Part shown: piece after piece, positions 1-7,498 of the stretch
Layout: every line of letters begins with the position of its first letter
Position numbering within the stretch: the first letter of the stretch is position 1
Assembly: GCF_937920395.1 (NCBI RefSeq)
Contig: NZ_CALEVF010000158.1
Location: 1-12,619 of the forward strand
Direction: 5' to 3'
DNA length: 12,619 nucleotides
DNA from: an uncultured Clostridium sp.
Lineage (GTDB): Bacteria > Bacillota > Clostridia > Clostridiales > Clostridiaceae
Notes under the pieces: model-generated
What the model was told of the DNA's origin: nothing
The model's database searches: none
Seen by the model: the letters and a program-made list of their open reading frames with translations, nothing else
Program-made: the position numbers and the translations under genes

Positions 1-29
1 TGGAGTTCAGACGTGTGCTCTTCCGATCT
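1..29 (+). other. Illumina adapter remnant, left contig end
   Basis: These 29 bases match the 3' part of the TruSeq read-2/index adapter, ending in the familiar CTTCCGATCT. They are technical sequence. Genomic sequence starts at about base 30, in the middle of a gene, so nothing should be inferred from these bases or from reading frames that start in them. Confidence 0.97.
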
Positions 30-31
30 CA

Positions 32-838
32 GAAGAATTGTTAAACACCATGAGAATTATATCAAAGTTATGTTTGGATGAAATTAAAGAAAAATATGAA
101 AGGAATAATCTAAATTTTTTTTTGGCAAAAGGTAAAATACTTCAAAATGATGAAATATGTGAAAAATATTTCGATTACAAAAAGGCTCTGTATATGGACA
201 AGGAATTAGAGAAATGTTTATATAGTTTGGATAAAGTCAGGTTAGAAAAAATAGTTGATGAATTTTTCGATGATGTATATTCATTTGATACCACAGATAG
301 AAGATATATTATAATGGCTTCATTGAATATCATTAGTAAACTTGAAATGATATTATCTGATATGGATGAGTCGATTAGTAATATTTTGAATACGCAAATT
401 AATCTATGGGAAAAACTTTTGAATTATGAAACTATCACCGACATAAGAAATTGGATTAAACATATTTTCAAAATAGTAATTGATTATCTTAAAGTAAAAT
501 TTGAAAGTACTAACGGAAAAATAATTATTCAAATTGAAGAATTTGTAAAAATGAATTATGATAAAGATATAAGTCTTAAGGAAATCGCAAATAAATTTTA
601 TTATTCACCAAACCATCTTGGGCTAATTATTAAAGAGATGTTAGGAAAAGGTTTTACTGAATACCTAACAGCATATAGAATGGAAATGGCTAGTGACTTT
701 CTTAAAAATCCAAGCATTAAAATATATGAAGTGGCACAAAAGGTTTCGTACAAAAATGTAAATGCATTTATTAATAAGTTTAAAGAACATTTTGGAATTA
801 CACCAAAAGAATTTAAGAAAAGATATGAAAAATGTTAA
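32..838 (+). CDS. YesN-like response regulator, 5'-truncated (AraC-type output domain)
   Basis: Cytoplasmic transcriptional regulator, probably the partner of the histidine kinase that follows. The reading frame is open right up to the adapter junction. The peptide begins with SEELLNTM, which resembles the helix that normally ends a receiver domain, so the phosphoacceptor receiver domain is missing from the contig. The TTG at 38 and ATG at 50 are not credible starts. About 125 helical linker residues follow, as in YesN-type proteins. The C-terminal 100 residues (nucleotides about 525-830) form an AraC/XylS double helix-turn-helix. The first helix pair is around DISLKEIANKFYYSPNHLG and the second around IYEVAQKVSYKNVNAFINKF, ending in the typical FGITPKEFKKRY. 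The stop overlaps the kinase start by 7 bp, consistent with translational coupling. YesN regulators usually control carbohydrate ABC transporters or hydrolases; the target here is not visible. Confidence 0.88.
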   Translation, partial: EELLNTMRIISKLCLDEIKEKYERNNLNFFLAKGKILQNDEICEKYFDYKKALYMDKELEKCLYSLDKVRLEKIVDEFFDDVYSFDTTDRRYIIMASLNIISKLEMILSDMDESISNILNTQINLWEKLLNYETITDIRNWIKHIFKIVIDYLKVKFESTNGKIIIQIEEFVKMNYDKDISLKEIANKFYYSPNHLGLIIKEMLGKGFTEYLTAYRMEMASDFLKNPSIKIYEVAQKVSYKNVNAFINKFKEHFGITPKEFKKRYEKC

Positions 839-2649
839 AATTCAATATATTTTATTGCTATTTTAAGAATCTTAAAATAAAATATAAACTTATGATTACA
901 TATTTCCCGCTTACGGTTATATTAATAATTATAGTGGGGTCATTTTCTTACACTATATCAGAAGATATTATAAAAAAACAGAGTGTTAAGATTGTAACCC
1001 AAGTACAACAGCAAAATAAAATTACTATAGATACAAATTGTAAAAACATTGAAAACTTTTTAAACAATATAGCATATAAAAAAGATACTCAAGATTTTAT
1101 GAAGGGAAACTATGAGATAGGTATTATAAATACAGAAAAAATTACTAATTACGAAGAAAACCTTATTACTTGGATGTCTTTGTCTGAAATACCGTCAAAT
1201 TTAGCAATTGTAAGAAACGGCGATAACTTAAATGAAATAATACCAAATAACTTTCATAATATTTTAAATGATAATAATTATAATGGCATGCTTAAGCCAC
1301 ATATTAATAGTTATCAGATATATAACTGCAGTAGAATTAAACAAATAGGATGGTACAGAAATATTAATGGATATAGTAAAAACCCTATATGGTTAAAGAT
1401 TAGTAATGATAAATTTTATGGTAATATATCAATTATAAAAAATATACCGGATTATAATAATTTTAATACAAGTATTGGAACGATGATTTTGACAATTCCT
1501 ATTAAATCTATTTTTATTACAACACAAGCAGCTAATATAGGTAGTAATTTTTTTAACATGTGTTTTGATGATCAGGGTAAAATAATTTATATTGATAAAA
1601 GCAAAAAAGAATTTTATGAAAAATACAAGGCAAAAATAGATAAATATATTCAAGGTAATGTTAAGGATATGTACTTAATTGATAAGAATACTGCAGTATT
1701 AACAATTGGAGTAAATAAAAATAAATGGAAATTCATTAGTATCATCTCTATGAGTGAAATTACTAATAAAACAAAGAGAATAAAAAATCTAGTTGTGATT
1801 TGTTGTGTATTAGCCTTAATATTTTTATTTATCGCGACTTTTCTTTTATCAAGATTATTCTCGAATAAGATTATAAAGATATTAAAGTACATGAAAAAAT
1901 TTCAAGAGGGAAATTTTAAAGAAAAATTAGAGAATATTGATAATGATGAGTTAGGTTTTATTGCAAAATCTTACAATGAAATGGTTGAGAGGACAGAATA
2001 TCTTATAAATGAGGCTTATGAATCTAATCTTAAAAAGAAAGAAGCAGAATTAAGGACTCTACAAGCCCAGATAAGCCCACATTTTTTAGCTAATTCTTTA
2101 TCTAGTGTTAACCGATTAGTAACTAAGGGAGATCTGGGTAATATTACAACTATGGTAAACTCATTGGTAATCTTTTATAGAATGACTCTAAACAAAGGAA
2201 AAGATATCATAACTATATCAAATGAAATAGAACAGGCAAAAGCATACATTAGAATACTTAAAATTAGAATGAGTGAAATTTTTAACATCTTTTATGATAT
2301 TGATGAAGATGTTAAAAGATTCTTTACAGTTAAGGTTATTCTTCAACCATTTATTGAAAATATAATTGACCATGCTGTTTTTGACAGAGAAGGACCAATA
2401 AATATTATTATATCGATTAAAATGCAGGATAATAGTATAATATTTAAAATTATTGATGATGGTGTAGGGATGAGTGAAAATAAAATAAAATCATTGTTTT
2501 TAAATGATTCAAGTGTAAGTTCTGGCTATGGAATTATAAATGTAGATGAAAAACTTAAAATGTATTATGGAAATGAATATGGCATTAAAATTTTTAGTAA
2601 ACTTGGAATTGGAACAGTTATAACAATTAAAATACCAAAGTCTGAATGA
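832..2649 (+). CDS. YesM-like sensor histidine kinase
   Basis: Membrane sensor kinase (605 aa, normal length for the family) that would phosphorylate the response regulator encoded immediately upstream. Order of parts: a short cytoplasmic start; TM1 at about residues 20-40; an extracellular region of about 275 residues with no recognisable motif, probably Cache-like; TM2 at about 318-342; a HAMP linker at about 340-392; then the His_kinase region with LQAQISPHFLANSL (phospho-acceptor His417). The HATPase domain has an N-box (LQPFIEN, Asn510), a G1 box (DDGVGM, about 542-547) and a G2-like box (GYGIINVDEKL, about 564-574). The usual family wording is PHFLYNTL, so the Tyr-Asn-Thr to Ala-Asn-Ser change is mildly unusual, but His and Asn are kept. 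The start at 832 overlaps the upstream stop and has only a weak A/G-rich ribosome site, so it is probably read by coupling. Ligand unknown. Confidence 0.9.
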   Translation: MLKFNIFYCYFKNLKIKYKLMITYFPLTVILIIIVGSFSYTISEDIIKKQSVKIVTQVQQQNKITIDTNCKNIENFLNNIAYKKDTQDFMKGNYEIGIINTEKITNYEENLITWMSLSEIPSNLAIVRNGDNLNEIIPNNFHNILNDNNYNGMLKPHINSYQIYNCSRIKQIGWYRNINGYSKNPIWLKISNDKFYGNISIIKNIPDYNNFNTSIGTMILTIPIKSIFITTQAANIGSNFFNMCFDDQGKIIYIDKSKKEFYEKYKAKIDKYIQGNVKDMYLIDKNTAVLTIGVNKNKWKFISIISMSEITNKTKRIKNLVVICCVLALIFLFIATFLLSRLFSNKIIKILKYMKKFQEGNFKEKLENIDNDELGFIAKSYNEMVERTEYLINEAYESNLKKKEAELRTLQAQISPHFLANSLSSVNRLVTKGDLGNITTMVNSLVIFYRMTLNKGKDIITISNEIEQAKAYIRILKIRMSEIFNIFYDIDEDVKRFFTVKVILQPFIENIIDHAVFDREGPINIIISIKMQDNSIIFKIIDDGVGMSENKIKSLFLNDSSVSSGYGIINVDEKLKMYYGNEYGIKIFSKLGIGTVITIKIPKSE

Positions 2650-2767
2650 TAATATACTCATTTGAACTTATAACTAACTTAATCTTTCATAATTTAAAAA
2701 GTAAAGAAACCAATGAGTTATTCTGCTTACAACATTATCATTCTAATAGACAGTTAACAAAAGTAAG

Positions 2768-2809
2768 GAGAGTTGTCTCAACTATAAACTTATAGTTGAG
2801 ATAACTCTC
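2768..2809. terminator. Bidirectional hairpin terminator between convergent genes
   Basis: Arms at 2768-2786 and 2791-2809 pair over 19 positions with one G-T wobble and a 4-nt loop (AACT). It lies between the end of the kinase gene (2649) and the end of the convergent mannosidase gene (2813). T-containing stretches follow on both sides but no clean T-run is present. The position and the very long stem favour a shared terminator. Confidence 0.75.
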
Positions 2810-2812
2810 TAT

Positions 2813-5275
2813 TTATTCAAATGTATCAAAAACGCTTCGAATTTTAAGTTGCTTTCTTAATTCTTCAATTGAGACCAAACTAGATAAATCATCTTTTTTA
2901 ACCTGTATAGTTTTAATAGTTCCTGCTGACAAATCAAAGTAATTATCACTAAATATAGCGTCAATTTCAGTGAAATCAATTTCTACAAATTTTGCATAGG
3001 ACTTGCATGATATATCCAAAGTAAAGCTATTATCATTTTCAATAATATTAATATCTAATTTAGGATCTATAAAATTAAAATGCTTTGACTTAACAAATAG
3101 AACAGTTCCATCACTTATAATTTTCCCATCAATAATGAACTTAAATTCCAAATAACAATTTCTCTTTTTATCATTTGAATCTAATATCATATTAAAATCA
3201 AGATCAGCATATTTAATCGAAGTAAGTGCATCAATTTTAATGTTTTCCTTAAATGATTCTATTATATTAGATTTAGCATCTCGTAACTTCCAAACAATAT
3301 CTCCAGAAACTTTTTTCATAGTTTCATTGCTAAGGTGCAAAGATACAATAGGCCCTTCCTCACAAGCCGAAATGAGTATTGGTGAGAAGAATTTTCTCGC
3401 AGCATATTGTAGTGCTTTCCATCTTCCAAAATAGTCGATACTAGCCCAAGAGGCTACTGGCCAACAGTCATTAAGCTGCCAATACATTGCACCCATACAT
3501 CTTCCTCTATTTCTTCTCCAGTGCTCAACGCCATATCTTATGCCTTCAGCTTGAATTAACTGTGAAGCATATAATAAGGAGTCAAAATCTTTTGGGTACT
3601 TATAATTTTCACCAATATAGTATAGAATTTTTTCATTTCCTGTTCCTGATTTTTGATGACTTTCCATGACGTATGAGAAAATGTTTCTATCGCCTGGAAG
3701 TGTAAAACTTTTTATAGTTTTGAGACATGGGAAAGATTGAAGTCCAAACTCAGACATAAATCTTGGAAAATAGTTTCTAAAAGCAGTAAAGGGTTCTCTA
3801 CCATGCCAAACTCCCCAGTAATGCATGTCACCATAATTGTCGTCATTAGGATTGTCAAAACTTCCAGTTGAGGAAGGAGAAGCAACCCAATAAAAAGTAT
3901 TAGGGTCCATTTCTTTTGAAACCTCTGGTAACACAACTTCAAAATGTTTTATATAATCTGCTTTAAGCGCAGCAGAAAACTGCTCGCTCCAGCCCCAATC
4001 TGCCCAACCAACCTCCAGTTCATTATTGCCACACCAAAGTCCTAAAGAAGCATGGTGGCGTAACCTTCTCATGTTATCTTTTGTTTCCTGTATTATATTT
4101 TCTTTGAAATCATCAGTAAATCTATAAACGCAGCAGGCATACATATGATCTTGCCATACTATAAGTCCGTATTCATCACATAAATCATAAAAATAGTCTA
4201 GAGGGTAATATGCCCCTCCCCAAACGCGAATGGAATTAAAGTTTGAAGCAATGCAGTTTCTAATAAGTTTTTCAGTTTTTTCTCTACTACATCTGGCAGT
4301 GATATTATCTTCTGGTATATAATCGGCACCCATAGAAAATAATTGTACACCATTTACTTCAAAAGCAAAAGACTCACCCCATTGATCCTTTTCTTGATGA
4401 ACGGTTATAGTTCTAAGTCCTATTTTGTAACTTAAAGAATCTAATACAATATCATTATAAAGTAAAAGCACCTCAACTTTATATAATGGATGAGCTCCAA
4501 AGCCATTTGGCCACCAAAGTAATGGATTTTCAACAGATATATTTATATTATTTTCAATTAAACAAGAAGATATCTTCTTTTCAATGCAAATACCTTCAGG
4601 TGATATAAGTTTAATCATCACATCTGATTTAAAATCATAGAACTTTTCAAGTTTTACAAATACATTTACATGAGCAAATCCTTGTTCATGTATTTGAGAA
4701 ATATATACATCATCAATTTTACCTTGGTTATAAGCTTTAATAGATATATTTTTCCATATACCAACATCCGGAAGTTTTGGACCCCAGTCCCATCCAAACA
4801 TATGGTGAGCTTTTCTCAAATGAGGTATCCCATGAATATAATCTCCATTTAAAGGATCATCTATTTGTTTTTTGTTTATGTATTGAAGTGGCGACTCAAA
4901 AACTATATTGATAGTATTTACACCAACTACTAATAATTCTTTAACATTAAACTCATAGGTCCTGTGCATGTTATTTGACTTACCAATACTTTTCCCATTT
5001 ATAAAGATTTCAGCTAATGTATCTAGGCCCTCACAAACCAATACTATTTTATCCTTGTCTAAAAATTTGTTATCAATTTGATAATTTCGTGTATATTCAT
5101 AATCGTAATTTGACAGTTCTAAAGCCTCATATTCATTATCACGATAAAATGGATCTTCCATTTTCCCTGAGGTAAGTAAGTCATTATACATTGAACCTGG
5201 TACTAATGCGTCAATAAAAGCCTCTTCACCAGTCCTTCTCATAAGCCATTTACCATTTAAGTCTAATAAAATCAT
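2813..5275 (-). CDS. Beta-mannosidase-like glycoside hydrolase family 2 protein
   Basis: Probable cytoplasmic exo-beta-D-mannosidase releasing mannose from the non-reducing ends of imported manno-oligosaccharides. There is no signal peptide. The sequence is collinear with GH2 beta-mannosidases: an N-terminal sugar-binding domain (LDLNGKW, VPGSMYNDLL), the HMFGWDWGPKLPDVGIW block, a TIM barrel with the acid/base in WCGNNELEVGW (Glu419), the nucleophile in FMSEFGLQSFP (Glu509), then YWQLNDCWPVASW and C-terminal beta domains. The length (820 aa) suits the family. Two in-frame ATGs compete. The one at 5284 touches the GGAG directly, leaving no spacer. The one at 5275 lies 9 nt after AAAGGAG (5285-5291), so 5275 is the better start. 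The gene is divergent from an AraC/cupin regulator and convergent with the YesMN pair. Another beta-linked substrate within GH2 is possible, but the motif pattern favours mannosidase. Confidence 0.88.
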   Translation of the reverse strand: MILLDLNGKWLMRRTGEEAFIDALVPGSMYNDLLTSGKMEDPFYRDNEYEALELSNYDYEYTRNYQIDNKFLDKDKIVLVCEGLDTLAEIFINGKSIGKSNNMHRTYEFNVKELLVVGVNTINIVFESPLQYINKKQIDDPLNGDYIHGIPHLRKAHHMFGWDWGPKLPDVGIWKNISIKAYNQGKIDDVYISQIHEQGFAHVNVFVKLEKFYDFKSDVMIKLISPEGICIEKKISSCLIENNINISVENPLLWWPNGFGAHPLYKVEVLLLYNDIVLDSLSYKIGLRTITVHQEKDQWGESFAFEVNGVQLFSMGADYIPEDNITARCSREKTEKLIRNCIASNFNSIRVWGGAYYPLDYFYDLCDEYGLIVWQDHMYACCVYRFTDDFKENIIQETKDNMRRLRHHASLGLWCGNNELEVGWADWGWSEQFSAALKADYIKHFEVVLPEVSKEMDPNTFYWVASPSSTGSFDNPNDDNYGDMHYWGVWHGREPFTAFRNYFPRFMSEFGLQSFPCLKTIKSFTLPGDRNIFSYVMESHQKSGTGNEKILYYIGENYKYPKDFDSLLYASQLIQAEGIRYGVEHWRRNRGRCMGAMYWQLNDCWPVASWASIDYFGRWKALQYAARKFFSPILISACEEGPIVSLHLSNETMKKVSGDIVWKLRDAKSNIIESFKENIKIDALTSIKYADLDFNMILDSNDKKRNCYLEFKFIIDGKIISDGTVLFVKSKHFNFIDPKLDINIIENDNSFTLDISCKSYAKFVEIDFTEIDAIFSDNYFDLSAGTIKTIQVKKDDLSSLVSIEELRKQLKIRSVFDTFE

Positions 5276-5284
5276 ACTGTACAT

Positions 5285-5291
5285 CTCCTTT
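5285..5291 (-). promoter_or_regulatory. Ribosome binding site deciding the mannosidase start
   Basis: On the minus strand AAAGGAG is followed directly by ATG (5284) and, 9 nt further on, by a second in-frame ATG (5275). Only the second has a workable spacing, so the shorter protein is preferred by three residues. Confidence 0.7.
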
Positions 5292-5298
5292 AAATCAA

Positions 5299-5309
5299 AT
5301 TATATTATA
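5299..5309 (-). promoter_or_regulatory. Possible -10 element(s) for the mannosidase gene
   Basis: Two overlapping perfect TATAAT hexamers read on the minus strand (5304-5309 and 5299-5304), giving a short leader before the ribosome site at 5285-5291. I see no convincing -35 box at 16-18 bp upstream, so the promoter may depend on an activator such as the neighbouring AraC protein. AT-rich chance is a real alternative. Confidence 0.3.
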
Positions 5310-5354
5310 ATGTTAACTAAACTAATGAATTTAATTATCTGCTAGCAGGTGATA

Positions 5355-5370
5355 ATAGTGTAACCACTAT
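5355..5370. repeat. Short inverted repeat in the divergent intergenic region
   Basis: ATAGTG, TAAC, CACTAT: perfect 6-bp arms around a 4-nt centre, with flanking GAT/ATC-like extensions that pair imperfectly. It sits between the divergent mannosidase and AraC genes, where an operator is expected. Function is inferred only from position. Confidence 0.35.
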
Positions 5371-5406
5371 CTTTATTTCATGATATAATTATATTGCGGA
5401 TTCTTA

Positions 5407-5444
5407 ATATAATAAATAGACTATATCGTCATTTATTATATAAT
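5407..5444 (+). promoter_or_regulatory. Candidate promoter with overlapping inverted repeat upstream of the AraC gene
   Basis: TAGACT (5417-5422, four of six matches to TTGACA), a 16-bp spacer and a perfect TATAAT (5439-5444) form a plausible sigma-A promoter for the plus-strand AraC gene. An exact 11-bp inverted repeat, ATATAATAAAT (5407-5417) and ATTTATTATAT (5431-5441), touches the start of the -35 and overlaps the -10. That is a geometry suited to repression. The high AT content weakens both signals. Confidence 0.42.
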
Positions 5445-5530
5445 ATGTCGTTGTAGTGAAGAAGAAGTTTAAATTTAAATAGTGAATATGAATACTATAC
5501 CAAGCAATTAAATGAGAAGGTGATTAGTCT

Positions 5531-6433
5531 ATGAGTAGAGTGTTACGATATAATGATTTAAACATAAAAATACCTATGGGAAATATGACAATAAATATAT
5601 TCTACATAGGTTATGAACCACCAAGGCCAAATTGGAGTTTTAAAAACCATTCTCATAGTACATATGAACTTCATTTTATACCTAGTGGTAAAGGTATACT
5701 ACAAGTATTTGATAAAAAATATATTATTATCCCGGAGACATTTTACATGACTGGTCCAGGGATATTGCATAAACAAAAAGCTGATTTTGAAGATCCTATG
5801 TGTGAATATTGTATTAATTTTGAAATAAAAATATCAAATAGAAGTATAAAGAAAAGTGATCCCTTTTTAAAAGAAGAAATAGATGATATTATAAAGATTC
5901 TTTTAAATACAAATTTTTGGTTTGGTGAGGACAGATTTGCAACTAGTGAATTATTTCTTAAGGTAATGCAAGAACTAGAGAATACTATAACTGGGTATTA
6001 TACTTATATCCAAAATCTATTTTCACTTATTATTTTAAATGCAGTAAGATGTATGTCTGAGAAAAAAGAAACCAATTATCATTTTCCCAAGCAATCGCTT
6101 AACGATTCTCGTATATTCTTAATAGATGAAGAATTTAGTTATAATTATCTTGGATTAACAACTGAAGTCCTTGCAAAAAAGATTAGGACTAGCATTAGGC
6201 AAATAAATAGAATAATGAAAAAACATTATTCTATGACATTTACTGAAAAATTAACTATTACGAGAGTAGAGTTGTCAAAGGAGTTTTTAAAAGAGACTAG
6301 TATTTCTATAAAAGAAATATCAGAAAAGATTGGATTTATAAATCCAAATTATTTTAGTCGGGTTTTTCAGAAATACGAACATATTTCGCCTAGTGAGTTT
6401 AGAGAAAAAAATTATAAACCTATAATTAAATAA
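5531..6433 (+). CDS. AraC-family regulator with N-terminal cupin-like domain
   Basis: Cytoplasmic DNA-binding regulator (300 aa), probably sensing a sugar or glycoside and controlling the divergent mannosidase gene. Residues about 20-100 look like the AraC-type cupin: a NHSHSTYELHFIPSGKG segment with His/Glu typical of the first cupin strand, and a later MTGPGILHKQ turn. The C-terminal part, from about residue 195, is the double helix-turn-helix. Helix pair one is around LTTEVLAKKIRTSIRQINRI, and helix pair two is around ISIKEISEKIGFINPNYFSR, ending ISPSEFREK. The start is supported by a strong ribosome site, GAGAAGGTGATT, ending about 6 nt before the ATG. A candidate promoter lies about 80 nt upstream. 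Activation of the mannosidase is an inference from the divergent arrangement; the true inducer is unknown. Confidence 0.9.
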   Translation: MSRVLRYNDLNIKIPMGNMTINIFYIGYEPPRPNWSFKNHSHSTYELHFIPSGKGILQVFDKKYIIIPETFYMTGPGILHKQKADFEDPMCEYCINFEIKISNRSIKKSDPFLKEEIDDIIKILLNTNFWFGEDRFATSELFLKVMQELENTITGYYTYIQNLFSLIILNAVRCMSEKKETNYHFPKQSLNDSRIFLIDEEFSYNYLGLTTEVLAKKIRTSIRQINRIMKKHYSMTFTEKLTITRVELSKEFLKETSISIKEISEKIGFINPNYFSRVFQKYEHISPSEFREKNYKPIIK

Positions 6434-6455
6434 ACATAAAAATTAAATTCTAAGA

Positions 6456-6497
6456 TAGGAGAAGGTTATGGATTCAAATATGAATTTGACATCATAA
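6456..6497 (+). pseudogene. Probable start of a lost downstream gene (9 codons)
   Basis: Shortly after the AraC stop comes a good ribosome site (ATAGGAGAAGG) and an ATG at 6468. The frame reads MDSNMNLTS and stops at 6495-6497. Nothing coding-like continues in the other plus-strand frames. The placement fits the beginning of the next gene of the AraC operon, cut or mutated near the boundary of the minus-strand island that follows. A genuine nine-residue peptide cannot be excluded. Confidence 0.4.
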
Positions 6498-6552
6498 CTT
6501 TTATTTTATAGTGGTAATTTTACTTTAAATGTAGGTACAAGGTCTATAGTGA

Positions 6553-6823
6553 TTAGTATTTATATCCCATAATTGCTTCCGTAGCGAAGTTTAATCCTTT
6601 TTTTTACGTTTCTGCACCACTTAATTCTATAATTTTTACATTTACATTTAGATCATTATTTTAAATATTAAATTCATTCCCACCCAACATCAAGCTTAAC
6701 CTTGTTTTCTAAATACTTTTGAGTTATATATGCCTCTTTTGCCTTCCTACATTGTAATCCTTAATATATATATTTCTCCAAATACTCATATACTAACTCC
6801 GTGATATAAAAGTATGTTTGCAT
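6553..6823 (-). pseudogene. Decayed small gene of unknown function (stops plus frameshift)
   Basis: A fair ribosome site (AAAGAGG) precedes the ATG at 6823. The frame reads MQTYFYITELVYEYLEKYIY and then meets a TAA (6761-6763). It continues in the same frame with coding-like text (GLQCRKAKEAYITQKYLENK, then VKLDVGW). Near 6679 it must shift frame to continue NEFNI, stop (6661-6663), NNDLNVNVKIIELSGAET, stop (6604-6606), KKGLNFATEAIMGYKY and a final stop at 6553-6555. Read through, it is about 90 codons with one frameshift and three early stops. The composition (charged, helical stretches, balanced residues) is unlike random AT-rich translation. I do not recognise the family. It lies 26 nt after another fragment on the same strand, like the second gene of an operon. 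Confidence 0.5.
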
Positions 6824-6849
6824 GTAATAACCTCTTTATAATTATTGTA

Positions 6850-7021
6850 TTAAGTCGTTCGTTTAAAGTCCATATATTGCATGAACGATTTATGTATATA
6901 TTCACCATATAATGCCACTTCCAAGGCTATTAGTTCTCGTTCGCCTACTGTATACTCCAAACGAACTATATTTGTTTATTCCTTTAAGATTTAACACCTT
7001 AAGTTTATAAGAAAATATGAT
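6850..7021 (-). pseudogene. Decayed gene fragment of unknown function
   Basis: The downstream part (6850-6975) reads VGERELIALEVALYGEYIHK followed by SFMQYMDFKRTT and a stop, with clear coding character. Its frame is closed upstream by a TAA at 6976-6978. In the next frame, 6946-7021 reads IIFSYKLKVLNLKGINKYSS and FGVY, which joins naturally to TVGERE with one frameshift near 6946. There is no start codon with a ribosome site, so this looks like the 3' end of a broken gene. I cannot name the family. It precedes the decayed gene at 6823 on the same strand, so the two may be relics of one accessory operon. Confidence 0.45.
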
Positions 7022-7098
7022 TCATATATTTAACCAGTAAAATACTTGCGTTTATGGGTATATATTTTTCCTAGTGTACAAAATATCATTTTTACTGA

Positions 7099-7131
7099 GG
7101 ATACCCCATACAATAATAGTATGGGGTATCC
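7099..7131. terminator. Strong hairpin with a 13-bp perfect stem
   Basis: GGATACCCCATAC (7099-7111), a 7-nt loop, then GTATGGGGTATCC (7119-7131) pair perfectly, and the next three flanking positions also pair. Only weak T-rich sequence follows on either strand, so it is an imperfect intrinsic terminator. It lies about 370 nt after the end of the minus-strand restriction-modification operon and before the decayed genes, and could end the operon transcript or stabilise its 3' end. Confidence 0.5.
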
Positions 7132-7498
7132 TTATTTAAGTAGCTATAATTCTTTTATAATAATTCTAAATTGTACTAACTTTAGACCAACTGTTTCGTA
7201 GTTATTATACTTAAAGAATTATGAGGTTTTATTAGAATTGGACAAGTTCCTATAGGTTGGCACTAAAGTATTTGTAGATTTTAAAAGTTTACTTGAAATA
7301 GTATAAGGCTCATAACTTTGCCAACAATTCTGCCAACATGAAACTTATTTATCAAGTTCAAACCCTTGTAAGACTATATTATTTGTTTCATAGTTTAAAG
7401 TTTATTGTTATTGTCTATATCGTCTATCAATAACTATATACTGAAAAGTTTCATTCTTATTCAGTTTACATCTCTTTTACATCTTAAATAGTAAAAAA
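7132..7498. other. Non-coding stretch downstream of the restriction-modification operon
   Basis: I find no credible gene here. One minus-strand frame stays open between stops (about 7210-7350) but has no start or ribosome site. The heptamer TGCCAAC occurs twice, 12 bp apart (7319-7325 and 7331-7337), with its inverse GTTGGCA at 7256-7262. The stretch may be an untranslated region or eroded coding DNA. Confidence 0.5.

Noticed and set aside
38..52. TTG or ATG start making a complete 266-aa AraC protein
   Set aside because: The frame is open to the adapter junction and the first residues look like the end of a receiver domain, so the gene is truncated.
3240..4852. Plus- and minus-strand alternative frames within the mannosidase gene
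   Set aside because: They are shadows of a gene with clear GH2 catalytic motifs.
7300..7345. Possible integrase tail (MLAELLAKL) near the TGCCAAC repeats
   Set aside because: Only ten codons, closed upstream by stops, with no recombinase catalytic motif nearby.
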